In this document: piece after piece, positions 15,980-23,687 of the stretch
Layout: every line of letters begins with the position of its first letter
How positions within the stretch are numbered: position 1 is the stretch's first letter
From: Bordetella parapertussis
GTDB lineage: Bacteria > Pseudomonadota > Gammaproteobacteria > Burkholderiales > Burkholderiaceae_B
Direction: 5' to 3'
Assembly (NCBI GenBank): GCA_945903445.1
Contig: CAMDNZ010000029.1
Location: 1 to 39,869 of the forward strand
DNA: 39,869 nt
Position numbers and translations under genes: made by a program
The notes under the pieces: model-generated
The model's database searches: none
What the model saw: the letters and a program-made list of their open reading frames with translations, nothing else
Told to the model about the DNA's origin: nothing

Positions 15980-17908
15980 ATGCCGCATCGTTCGTTTGTC
16001 TGCGCGTCGTTCGACCCGCCTTATTCGGTCACTACCCCTCGCTTTTTCGTTACAGTGCTCACACAAGCCCATGCAGCACTGGACTATGAAGCCGTTCGCA
16101 CCAATAAACACAAACTGCAGGGCGTATTCGCCGGGAATTGGCCGGCAGACGTGAACGCCTACGAAGACAACCTGCAGGATATTCAAGAACACGTACAAGA
16201 CTTTTTGCTCAAAAAGGGATTTACCTACACCATACTGACTCCGGCGAACGATAGGTGCCTGGGATGCATCTACATTTACCCATCCGACCGCCCCCCCTAC
16301 GACGCCGCCGTTTACTACTGGATTCGGGACGATCATGACGACGCCTTGAGGCGGGAAATACAGCAGTGGCTGCCAGCATGGATCGACGATAGTTTTCCCT
16401 TCACTTGTGTAGCCTATCCAGGCAAAAAGCCGGATTGGGAAGAATGGGCACGCCTAAAACCACAAGCGCATACACTATCGGTCACGCCGTCTTCTGCGAT
16501 CCCTGCGATCCGCCCTATTGTGACCAACACGCCCTTCTCCTCACTGCCCCTTCTACCCGCCCTGCTGGAAAATCTGCAAGGCTTGGGTTTCGAACAGATG
16601 ACGCCCATTCAGGCGCAGAGTTTGCCGCTCATCCTGGATGGCCGAGACGTGATCGCACAAGCGAAAACCGGTAGCGGCAAAACGGCTGCATTCGGCCTGG
16701 GCGTGCTGCAAACGCTGGACGTCTCCCGGCAAACACCTCAAGCCCTGCTGGTGTGCCCCACTCGCGAACTGGCCGATCAAGTCGCGCAAGAGTTGCGCCG
16801 TCTGGCTCGCCTGATTCCCAACGTCAAGATTCTGACGCTATGCGGTGGTGCCCCGGCACGCCCTCAAGCGGAATCGCTAGCGCGTGGCGCGCATCTGGTG
16901 GTGGGCACGCCGGGTCGTATTCAAGATCACCTGGTGCGCGGCAGCCTCGATCTGTCCGGCCTGAACACGCTCGTATTGGATGAAGCCGATCGCATGGTCG
17001 ACATGGGCTTCAACGACGACATCGTCGCCATCGCTTCGCACTGCCCGGCCAAACGCCAGACGCTGATGTTCTCGGCCACCTATCCCGACAACATCCGCAA
17101 ACTCAGCGCCCGCTTTTTGCGCAATCCAGCCGAAGTCAAAGTCGAAGCCCAACACGACGCCAGCCGTATCGAGCAAGTCTTCTACGAAATCGACGACGGC
17201 GATCGCGGCAACGCCGTGGTCAAATTGCTGGCTCATTTTCGGCCCGTCTCTACATTGGCCTTTTGCAACACCAAGATCCGCAGCCACGATCTGGTCGAGC
17301 GTCTTCAGGCCGAGGGCATCAACGCCCACGCCCTGAACGGCGACTTGGAACAGCGCGAACGCGACGAAATTCTGATTCAGTTCTCCAACAAAAGTTGCGC
17401 GGTGCTGGTGGCGACCGACGTGGCCGCGCGTGGTCTGGATATTCAGAATCTGGGCGCCGTCATCAACGTCGACGTGACCCGTGATACGGAAGTACATGTA
17501 CACCGAGTCGGTCGTAGCGGCCGAGGCGATCAAAAAGGCCTGGCGCTCAGCCTGTGCTCGCCGGAAGAGATGCGCTGGGCCAATCTGATCGAGGCGTATC
17601 AGGGCAGCCCGCTCAAGTGGGCCGACATCAACGCCTTGAAACCCACATCCAGCAACCCGCTGCGAGCGCCCATGGTCACCTTGTGTATTCAGGGCGGCAA
17701 AAAAGACAAGCTGCGTCCCGGCGATCTGTTGGGGGCATTGACGGGCGATGGTGGCCTGACGTTCGAGCAAGTCGGCAAAATCAACATCACCGAGTTCAAC
17801 GCCTACGTGGCGGTCGATCGTCAAATCGCGAAGCAGGCTTTCGCGCGGATCTCGAACAGCAGCATCAAGGGCCGCAAGTTCCGCATGCGCTTTCTCGAAG
17901 AGTTTTAA
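15980..17908 (+). CDS. dbpA: GNAT-like domain fused in frame to DbpA RNA helicase
   Basis: The 642-aa frame has two parts. Residues ~20-155 resemble a small GNAT acetyltransferase (LDYEAVRTNK, FTYTILTPANDRCLGCIYIYP, VYYWIRDD). From ~181 it is a complete DbpA, the DEAD-box helicase acting on 23S rRNA during 50S assembly. Helicase motifs are the Q motif MTPIQAQSLP, AKTGSGKT, LDEADRMVDMG, FSATYP and HRVGRSGR. The C-terminal DbpA RNA-binding domain carries GKKDKLRPGD and IKGRKFRMRFLEEF. A GTG at 16520 (VTNTPFSSLP) is the natural DbpA start but has no good ribosome site. The frame stays open with no stop between the parts, so this is a fusion or two genes with a lost stop. Confidence 0.85.
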   Translation: MPHRSFVCASFDPPYSVTTPRFFVTVLTQAHAALDYEAVRTNKHKLQGVFAGNWPADVNAYEDNLQDIQEHVQDFLLKKGFTYTILTPANDRCLGCIYIYPSDRPPYDAAVYYWIRDDHDDALRREIQQWLPAWIDDSFPFTCVAYPGKKPDWEEWARLKPQAHTLSVTPSSAIPAIRPIVTNTPFSSLPLLPALLENLQGLGFEQMTPIQAQSLPLILDGRDVIAQAKTGSGKTAAFGLGVLQTLDVSRQTPQALLVCPTRELADQVAQELRRLARLIPNVKILTLCGGAPARPQAESLARGAHLVVGTPGRIQDHLVRGSLDLSGLNTLVLDEADRMVDMGFNDDIVAIASHCPAKRQTLMFSATYPDNIRKLSARFLRNPAEVKVEAQHDASRIEQVFYEIDDGDRGNAVVKLLAHFRPVSTLAFCNTKIRSHDLVERLQAEGINAHALNGDLEQRERDEILIQFSNKSCAVLVATDVAARGLDIQNLGAVINVDVTRDTEVHVHRVGRSGRGDQKGLALSLCSPEEMRWANLIEAYQGSPLKWADINALKPTSSNPLRAPMVTLCIQGGKKDKLRPGDLLGALTGDGGLTFEQVGKINITEFNAYVAVDRQIAKQAFARISNSSIKGRKFRMRFLEEF

Positions 17909-17916
17909 TTACCGGC

Positions 17917-17951
17917 TGGCGCCCTGTCAGTATCGACCGGGGCGGGCGCCA
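17917..17951 (+). terminator. GC hairpin after dbpA
   Basis: Inverted repeat TGGCGCCC (17917-17924) / GGGCGCCA (17944-17951) lies 9 bases past the dbpA stop with a 19-base loop. There is no T run, so intrinsic termination is uncertain. Confidence 0.35.
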
Positions 17952-18066
17952 CGCAAAACGCCTTCAAATTCAGACGCGTCTTCCAAGGTCACGTCGTGAT
18001 CGCCTATCCAAATGCAATGGCCACTTATCGGCATTCTCCCTGAATTATCAAATCCGACACAGCACA

Positions 18067-18086
18067 ACGGCCGCTTTCGCGGCCGT
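18067..18086. terminator. Hairpin between convergent dbpA and terC
   Basis: Eight-base stem ACGGCCGC / GCGGCCGT with a TTTC tetraloop. It lies between two converging genes, where a bidirectional terminator is expected. Neither side has a good T tract. Confidence 0.5.
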
Positions 18087-18166
18087 CATGAACGACATAC
18101 TAGCTAGTGCTGACACGCCCGCGCGCTAGAAACCCGAACCGCCAGCGTTCAGCACCATCTACACGC

Positions 18167-19195
18167 TCAGTCGTGCGAACCATCCGACTTTTTCTTCCCG
18201 CCGTTGAACGGATACGCACCAGCGGCAGGATGGGCATCGCCCTTCGGCTTGATATACAGCGACAGAATCATTGTCGTGGTCAGAATCACCAGCGTCGCCA
18301 GCAAGGACCACCACACGGGAATCTTGTAGATATCGATCAGCAGCATCTTCGTACCGATCAGCACCAACACGATCGCCAGACCGTAGGGCAACAAGTGGAA
18401 GCGGTCATGCATCCCGGCCAACAAGAAATACATCGCACGCAGGCCCAGAATGGCGAACACATTCGAGGTCAACACGATGAACGGATCGGTCGTGATCGCG
18501 AAAATCGCGGGAATGGAATCCACTGCAAACACCACGTCCACGATACCGATCAGCAACACCACCACCAACATCGGCGTGGCCACTTTCTTGCCATCCAGCT
18601 TAGTGAAGAAACGCTCGCCATCGTAATCGGGCGCGATGGTGAACTTGCGACGCACCCAGTTCAATGCCGGGTTTTCGTCCAGGTCGGGATCCTGACCTGC
18701 GGCCCACCACATCTTGATGCCGGTAAACACCAGAAACGCGCCGAACACATACAGAATCCAGTGGAACTGGGCGATCAACCAGGCCCCCACCAGAATCAAA
18801 GCGCCGCGCAGCACCAGTGCGGCAAGAATGCCGATCATCAGCACGCGTTTCTGAAACTCTGCCGGCACGGCAAAGTACGTGAACAACATCAAGAACACGA
18901 AGATGTTGTCGACGGCCAGCGCTTTCTCGACCAGATAGCCGGTAATGAACTCGATCGACTTATCGTTGGCCAAGGCACGGGCACCCGCGTCCTCGCCCAT
19001 ACCGCCCAAGCCCCACCACAAGAGGCCGACGAACACGAAGCTCGTCAACACCCAGACGATGGACCAGATGGCTGCAGCACGAATAGAAACTTTTTGAGCG
19101 CCTTGACGGTTCAAGGCAAAGAAGTCGAGAAGCAAGGCGATGACAACGAAGCCTGCGAACAGCGACCACAACAATGGAGTACCGATAGATACCAT
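18167..19195 (-). CDS. TerC/Alx-family membrane protein, likely Mn2+ exporter
   Basis: A 342-aa integral membrane protein of the TerC/Alx family with about nine hydrophobic segments. The acidic transmembrane signatures are present: VEKALAVDNIFVFLM, GIVDVVFAVDSIPAIFAIT and the linker WVRRKFTIAPDYDGERFF. Family members are linked to metal (manganese) efflux and alkaline or tellurite response. The hydrophilic C-terminal tail is lysine-rich (GGKKKSDGSHD). The yybP-ykoY riboswitch directly upstream supports a manganese role. The start ATG at 19195 has only a weak AGGG upstream, as expected if the riboswitch controls access to it. Confidence 0.92.
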   Translation of the reverse strand: MVSIGTPLLWSLFAGFVVIALLLDFFALNRQGAQKVSIRAAAIWSIVWVLTSFVFVGLLWWGLGGMGEDAGARALANDKSIEFITGYLVEKALAVDNIFVFLMLFTYFAVPAEFQKRVLMIGILAALVLRGALILVGAWLIAQFHWILYVFGAFLVFTGIKMWWAAGQDPDLDENPALNWVRRKFTIAPDYDGERFFTKLDGKKVATPMLVVVLLIGIVDVVFAVDSIPAIFAITTDPFIVLTSNVFAILGLRAMYFLLAGMHDRFHLLPYGLAIVLVLIGTKMLLIDIYKIPVWWSLLATLVILTTTMILSLYIKPKGDAHPAAGAYPFNGGKKKSDGSHD

Positions 19196-19210
19196 GGGAG
19201 GACCCTATAA

Positions 19211-19368
19211 GAGATGGGGGGAAACTTACCCATTCCGGTCTCGCCAGCCGCATCGAGAATGATGCGGACCGTAGTGCCGGGACCCCGAAATGGCGCAATA
19301 TCGAGCCATCCGTCTTCCGTGCTGACGACACTACAGTAGCCTTGTAAGGGCTACGGCTACTCCCCAGG
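19211..19368 (-). promoter_or_regulatory. yybP-ykoY manganese riboswitch ahead of terC
   Basis: On the minus strand the leader starts CCTGGGGAGTAGCC and closes with GACCGGAATGGGTAAG then TTTCCCCCC, the two conserved ends of the yybP-ykoY motif. The GGGGA at the start can pair with CCCCC at the end as P1. This RNA class senses Mn2+ and typically controls TerC/Alx or MntP genes, exactly the gene 16 bases downstream. The middle part (about 19260-19330) is variable and less certain. The motif was read by eye; a covariance search was not run. Confidence 0.82.
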
Positions 19369-19616
19369 AGAGTGAGGATCGAATTAAATCAATGTCTGCG
19401 CACGATGTCAACGAACGCGTCATCCGATCGTCACAACCGAACCGGTCTATCCATTGGCTGTGCCCCCATCGAACACATCGCAACGTATCGCCCTAGGCGG
19501 TTAGCAAACGGCAGGCCCGATAACGCCACACAGACGAGAACATACAAAAAGAAGGCGGCCAGCTCGATGCGAACCCCTGTGCACCGTAAAAAAAAAACCA
19601 GCCGTTCGCACAAATA
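19369..19616. other. Intergenic region between riboswitch and pst terminator
   Basis: No convincing gene. It should contain the terC promoter on the minus strand, but no strong -35/-10 pair stands out. An A10 tract lies at about 19588-19597 (a T run on the minus strand). Short open frames here are composition artefacts. Confidence 0.4.
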
Positions 19617-19642
19617 AAACGCCGGCCCGAAGGCCGGCGTTT
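19617..19642 (-). terminator. Rho-independent terminator of the pst operon
   Basis: Eleven-base perfect stem AAACGCCGGCC / GGCCGGCGTTT with a TTCG loop on the minus strand, followed by TATTTG. It lies 22 bases beyond the pstB stop, so the pst transcript probably ends here without phoU. Confidence 0.85.
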
Positions 19643-19664
19643 CAAACGAAAAAACCTACAATCC

Positions 19665-20450
19665 TCAACCGAAGCGGCCGGTGATGTAGTCTTCCGTTTC
19701 CTTGCGGGTCGGTTTGACGAAGATCTGATCGGTTTCACCGAACTCCATCAACTCGCCCAAGTACATGTAGGCGGTGTAGTCCGAGCAACGCGCCGCTTGC
19801 TGCATGTTGTGAGTAACGATCACCACGGTGTAGTCGCTCTTCAGTTCGGCGATCAGCTCTTCGATCTTGGCCGTCGAGATCGGATCCAAGGCCGAGCAGG
19901 GCTCGTCCAACAGCAGCACCGACGGCTTGATGGCCACGCCGCGAGCGATACAGAGACGTTGTTGCTGACCGCCCGACAGGCTGTGGCCGCTTTGATGCAG
20001 CTTGTTCTTCACCTCGCCCCACAATGCGGCTTTGGTCAAGGCCCACTCGACGCGTTCGTCCATTTCGCCGCGCGAGAGTTTCTCGAACAAGCGCACGCCA
20101 AAAGCGACGTTGTCGTAAATGCTCATGGGAAACGGCGTGGGCTTCTGAAACACCATGCCGATCTTGGCGCGCAACAAGGAAATATCGGTGCGGGTGGTCA
20201 GCAGATTTTCGCCGTCCATCACGATTTCGCCTTCGGCGCGCTGACCAGGATACAGCTCGAACATACGGTTGAACGTGCGCAACAGCGTCGATTTACCGCA
20301 GCCCGAGGGACCGATGAACGCCGTCACCTTGTTCTCGGCGATCGACATGTTGACGTTGCGGATCGCGTGGAAGTTGCCATAGTAGAAATTCAGGTCTTTG
20401 ACCTGCAATTTCGGCTTGGCGATCGTGGGCATAGGGATCGTAGGATTCAT
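19665..20450 (-). CDS. pstB: Phosphate ABC transporter ATP-binding protein
   Basis: A 261-aa PstB, the ATPase of the high-affinity phosphate importer. Walker A is GPSGCGKST, the signature is LSGGQQQRLCIARG, Walker B is VLLLDEPCSALDP, and the switch His is in VTHNMQQA. The C-terminal GETDQIFVKPTRKETEDYI...GRFG is diagnostic for PstB. ATG 20450 is chosen; upstream codons in the same frame run into pstA. It is the last gene of the operon. Confidence 0.96.
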   Translation of the reverse strand: MNPTIPMPTIAKPKLQVKDLNFYYGNFHAIRNVNMSIAENKVTAFIGPSGCGKSTLLRTFNRMFELYPGQRAEGEIVMDGENLLTTRTDISLLRAKIGMVFQKPTPFPMSIYDNVAFGVRLFEKLSRGEMDERVEWALTKAALWGEVKNKLHQSGHSLSGGQQQRLCIARGVAIKPSVLLLDEPCSALDPISTAKIEELIAELKSDYTVVIVTHNMQQAARCSDYTAYMYLGELMEFGETDQIFVKPTRKETEDYITGRFG

Positions 20451-20467
20451 GATGGCAGCTACCAGGC

Positions 20468-21304
20468 TTATTTCTGACGGAAGAATGTGCGAGCAACGAT
20501 GTTGATGCTCAAGACCAGCAGGGTGATGAGCGCAGCGCCCGCCCAAGCCAGCGTGTTCCAGTCCGGGAAAGGGCTGGCGGCGAATTGGAAAATAACGACA
20601 GGAAGATTGGCCATCGGACCATTCATATCCCAGGACATGAACTGGTTAGACAACGCAGTAAACAAGAGCGGTGCGGTTTCACCGGCGATACGGGCAACGG
20701 CCAGCAACACGCCGGTGATAATGCCCGACTTGGCGGCGCGGTACGACACCATGGTGATCATGCGCCACTTGGGGCACCCCAGGGCTACAGCCGCTTCACG
20801 CAGGCTGTTAGGCACCAGCATCAGCATGTTGTCGGTGGTACGAACCACCACGGGAACGACCAGGATCGACAATGCGATCGCGCCGGCCCAACCCGAATAA
20901 TGGCCCACTTGTGCCACGTAGACGGCATAGATAAACAAACCGATGATGATCGACGGGGCCGACAACAGCACGTCGTTCAAGAAGCGAGTCGCCGGAGCGA
21001 GCCAGCCACGTTGACCGTATTCAGCCAGGTAAGTACCGGCCAGAATACCGACGGGGGTGCCGATCAAGGTACCCACACCCACCATCATCACACTGCCCAT
21101 GATGGCGTTCAGCAAACCGCCGGTCTGACCCGGGGGCGGCGTGATTTCGGTGAACAGTGCGAGCGACAAGGCCGCAGCACCCTTGAATAGCAGCGTGCCG
21201 ATGATCCAGAACAGCCAGAACAGGCCAAAGCTCAGGGCGGCGAAAGACAGGATGAGCATGACGATGTTTATCAGACGGCGAGTCCGATAAACAGGATTGC
21301 TCAT
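20468..21304 (-). CDS. pstA: Phosphate ABC transporter permease
   Basis: The PstA inner-membrane permease, about 278 aa from the ATG at 21304 (MSNPVYRTRR). In-frame ATGs at 21325 and 21382 are possible starts and none has a good ribosome site. Family features are six membrane segments and the cytoplasmic loop region REAAVALGCPKWRMITMVSY, followed by ARIAGETAPLLFTAL. It partners PstC to form the channel for phosphate delivered by PstS. Confidence 0.93.
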   Translation of the reverse strand: MSNPVYRTRRLINIVMLILSFAALSFGLFWLFWIIGTLLFKGAAALSLALFTEITPPPGQTGGLLNAIMGSVMMVGVGTLIGTPVGILAGTYLAEYGQRGWLAPATRFLNDVLLSAPSIIIGLFIYAVYVAQVGHYSGWAGAIALSILVVPVVVRTTDNMLMLVPNSLREAAVALGCPKWRMITMVSYRAAKSGIITGVLLAVARIAGETAPLLFTALSNQFMSWDMNGPMANLPVVIFQFAASPFPDWNTLAWAGAALITLLVLSINIVARTFFRQK

Positions 21305-21386
21305 GGTGATGACAGAGTAAGCCATGTCGGAAATTTCCCAGGGACGTGAAGCGGCGGCGGCCTGACGGCGCCACCGCCTCATGCAA

Positions 21387-22400
21387 TCAGCTCTTGACGC
21401 CTTCGGAGCGCGACAGACGCACCAACAGCAGCTTGGCCAAGGCCAGCACGATGGTGGTGATGAGGAACAGGATCAAGCCCAATTCGATCAGGGCGGATTT
21501 CTGCATCCCGCCCGCTTCGTTGAACTCGTTGGCCAGTGCCGACGCAATCGAGTTGGCAGGCGAGAAAATCGAGTCGGGGGTACGGAACGCGTTACCGATC
21601 ACGAAGGTGACGGCCATGGTTTCACCCAGCGCGCGACCCAGACCCAACATGATGCCGCCGATCACGCCCGACTTGGTGAAGGGCAGAACGACCTTCCACA
21701 TCACTTCCCAAGTGGTGCTGCCCAGGCCGTAGGCCGATTCTTTCAACAGGGCCGGCACCAGTTCGAACACGTCGCGCATGACGGCGGTAATGAACGGGAT
21801 GACCATGATGGACAGGATCAGACCGGCGGTGAAAATACCGATACCGAAGGGCGGGCCAGCGAAAAATCCACCGATGAACGGCAGTTCTCCCAGTGTATTG
21901 ACCAGCGACGGCTGGATATACACCTGGAAAATCGGCACGAACACGAACAAACCCCACATCCCGTAAATGATGGACGGAATGGCCGCCAGCATTTCGATCG
22001 CGGTGCCCAGCGGGCGACGCAACCAGGTGGGCGAGAGTTCGGTCAGGAACATGGCGATACCGAAGGACACGGGCACCGCGATGATGAGTGCGATAGCGGA
22101 GGTCATCAGCGTGCCGATAATGGGCACCCATGCGCCGAATTCGCTATTGACGGGATCCCACTCGTTGGTCCACAAGAACGCCGGGCCATAGGCCATCAAC
22201 GTTTCGCGGCTGCCCCAGACGAGAGAGACCAGAATGGCAGCCAGCAGGCTGAATACCAGGAACGCGAAAGTCCGAGTCACGCCTTTAAACAGGCTGTCGG
22301 CCGATGCGTTGCTCATGGATTTGCGTGGGGGGGGATTGCCGGAAGCCGCCGGTCTTTTAACGTTCGACGTCGGCGCGTTGTTGTTCACTACCGTGCTCAT
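21387..22400 (-). CDS. pstC: Phosphate ABC transporter permease
   Basis: A 337-aa PstC permease. An unusually polar N-terminal ~35 residues (Asn/Pro/Ser-rich) precede the first membrane helix. Conserved parts are IPSIIYGMWGLFVFVP, KESAYGLGSTTWEVMWKVVLP and GLGRALGETMAVTFVIGN. It sits between pstS and pstA, 105 bases downstream of the pstS stop, and is probably on the same PhoB-controlled transcript. Confidence 0.95.
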   Translation of the reverse strand: MSTVVNNNAPTSNVKRPAASGNPPPRKSMSNASADSLFKGVTRTFAFLVFSLLAAILVSLVWGSRETLMAYGPAFLWTNEWDPVNSEFGAWVPIIGTLMTSAIALIIAVPVSFGIAMFLTELSPTWLRRPLGTAIEMLAAIPSIIYGMWGLFVFVPIFQVYIQPSLVNTLGELPFIGGFFAGPPFGIGIFTAGLILSIMVIPFITAVMRDVFELVPALLKESAYGLGSTTWEVMWKVVLPFTKSGVIGGIMLGLGRALGETMAVTFVIGNAFRTPDSIFSPANSIASALANEFNEAGGMQKSALIELGLILFLITTIVLALAKLLLVRLSRSEGVKS

Positions 22401-22505
22401 AGCAGGCTATCCCAGCGATTCAAGCGTAAAAACAAATAATTCGTCCAGCGTACAGTGCAAGAAGGTCCGGCCAATCATTCAGGCTTGTCCGGACCTCGAC
22501 TTACA

Positions 22506-23555
22506 TTACTTCCAGATGGCCGAACCGTCGGCACCCTTCAGCTCGGCTTTCCAGCCGGCACGGATTTGATCCGTCACTTCTTGGGGCAGCGGCACGTAGT
22601 CCAGATCCGAAGCAGCCTTGGCGCCGTCCTTCCAGGCCCAGTCGAAGAATGCCAGCACAGCGCGACCTTGGTCGGGCTTAGCTTGATCTTTGTGAACCAG
22701 GATGAAGGTGGCGCTGGTCACGGGCCACGATTCTGCACCGGGTTCGTTGGTCAGCACGACGCCCATACCGGGAGCGCTCTTCCAGTCGGCGTTGGCAGCA
22801 GCAGCGGCAAACGTTTTTTGGTCGGGCTGAACGAACTTGCCGTCCAAGTTTTGCAGTTGCGTCCAGGCCAGCTTGTTTTGCTTGGCGTAGGCGTATTCGA
22901 CGTAGCCGATCGAGTTCTTCAGCTGACCGACGTAGGCGGCGACGCCTTCATTGCCCTTACCGCCTTGACCGGTGGGCCACTTGACGGCTTTGCCTTCGCC
23001 AACCGAGCTCTTCCACTCGGGCGAGACTTTCGACAGGTAGTTGGTCCAACCGAAGGTGGTGCCCGAACCGTCCGAACGATGCACGACGACGATGTCGGCG
23101 TTAGGCAGCGTCACGCCGCTGTTCATCTTGGCGATGGCGGGGTCGTTCCACTTCTTGATCTTGCCCAGATAAATGTCGGCCAGCAAGGGGCCCGACAGCT
23201 TCAGTTGACCAGGCTTGACGCCGTCGACGTTGACCACGGCAACGGTGCCGCCGATCACTGCGGGGAACTGGAACAGACCGTTCTTTTCCAGGTCGGCTGC
23301 CTTCATCGGATCATCCGAAGCGCCGAAATCGACGGTCTTGGCGATGATTTGTTGCTGACCACCACCCGAACCGATCGACTGATAGTTCACGGCCACACCA
23401 TGGGCGGCCTTGTAATCCGACGCCCATTTGGCGTAGATCGGGTAGGGAAACGATGCGCCGGCGCCAGTCACCGACTTCGACTGTGCGTGCACCGAGAAAA
23501 CTGCGGCGCTCAGGGCGACGCCCAGGGTAATCTGCTTGAAAACACGGTTGAACAT
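22506..23555 (-). CDS. pstS: Periplasmic phosphate-binding protein
   Basis: A 349-aa PstS with a 24-residue signal peptide ending SVHA/QSKS. Phosphate-binding motifs are VTGAGASFPYPIYAKW, IGSGGGQQQI, VDFGASDDPM and HRSDGSGTTFGWTNYL. A GAGGAAC ribosome site precedes ATG 23555. Transcription is expected from the Pho-box promoter about 70-100 bases upstream. Confidence 0.97.
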   Translation of the reverse strand: MFNRVFKQITLGVALSAAVFSVHAQSKSVTGAGASFPYPIYAKWASDYKAAHGVAVNYQSIGSGGGQQQIIAKTVDFGASDDPMKAADLEKNGLFQFPAVIGGTVAVVNVDGVKPGQLKLSGPLLADIYLGKIKKWNDPAIAKMNSGVTLPNADIVVVHRSDGSGTTFGWTNYLSKVSPEWKSSVGEGKAVKWPTGQGGKGNEGVAAYVGQLKNSIGYVEYAYAKQNKLAWTQLQNLDGKFVQPDQKTFAAAAANADWKSAPGMGVVLTNEPGAESWPVTSATFILVHKDQAKPDQGRAVLAFFDWAWKDGAKAASDLDYVPLPQEVTDQIRAGWKAELKGADGSAIWK

Positions 23556-23625
23556 TTCAGTTCCTCGTATTGCGTTGGTTTGATGACCCCGCTGCAGAAA
23601 CCCCCCGGCAGCAGGAACAACAGGG

Positions 23626-23659
23626 ATGTTAGTGACTCAACATGACAAGATAGTGACAG
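23626..23659 (-). promoter_or_regulatory. Pho box and -10 for pstSCAB
   Basis: On the minus strand CTGTCAC-TATC-TTGTCAT (23659-23642) is a PhoB box. Ten bases on is TAACAT (23631-23626), a good -10. The whole site sits inside a near-palindrome CATGAC...GTCATG. The leader to the pstS ATG is about 65 bases. Confidence 0.88.
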
Positions 23660-23687
23660 TCATGTTGGACTAGCGGATGTAACAATT

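Noticed and set aside
18107..19210. 367-codon open frame antisense to terC
   Set aside because: Gln/His/Arg-rich shadow with no domain, exactly covering a well-conserved membrane protein on the other strand.
21381..22439. 352-codon open frame antisense to pstC
   Set aside because: Gly/Arg/Gln/His-rich translation of the complementary strand; pstC is unmistakable.
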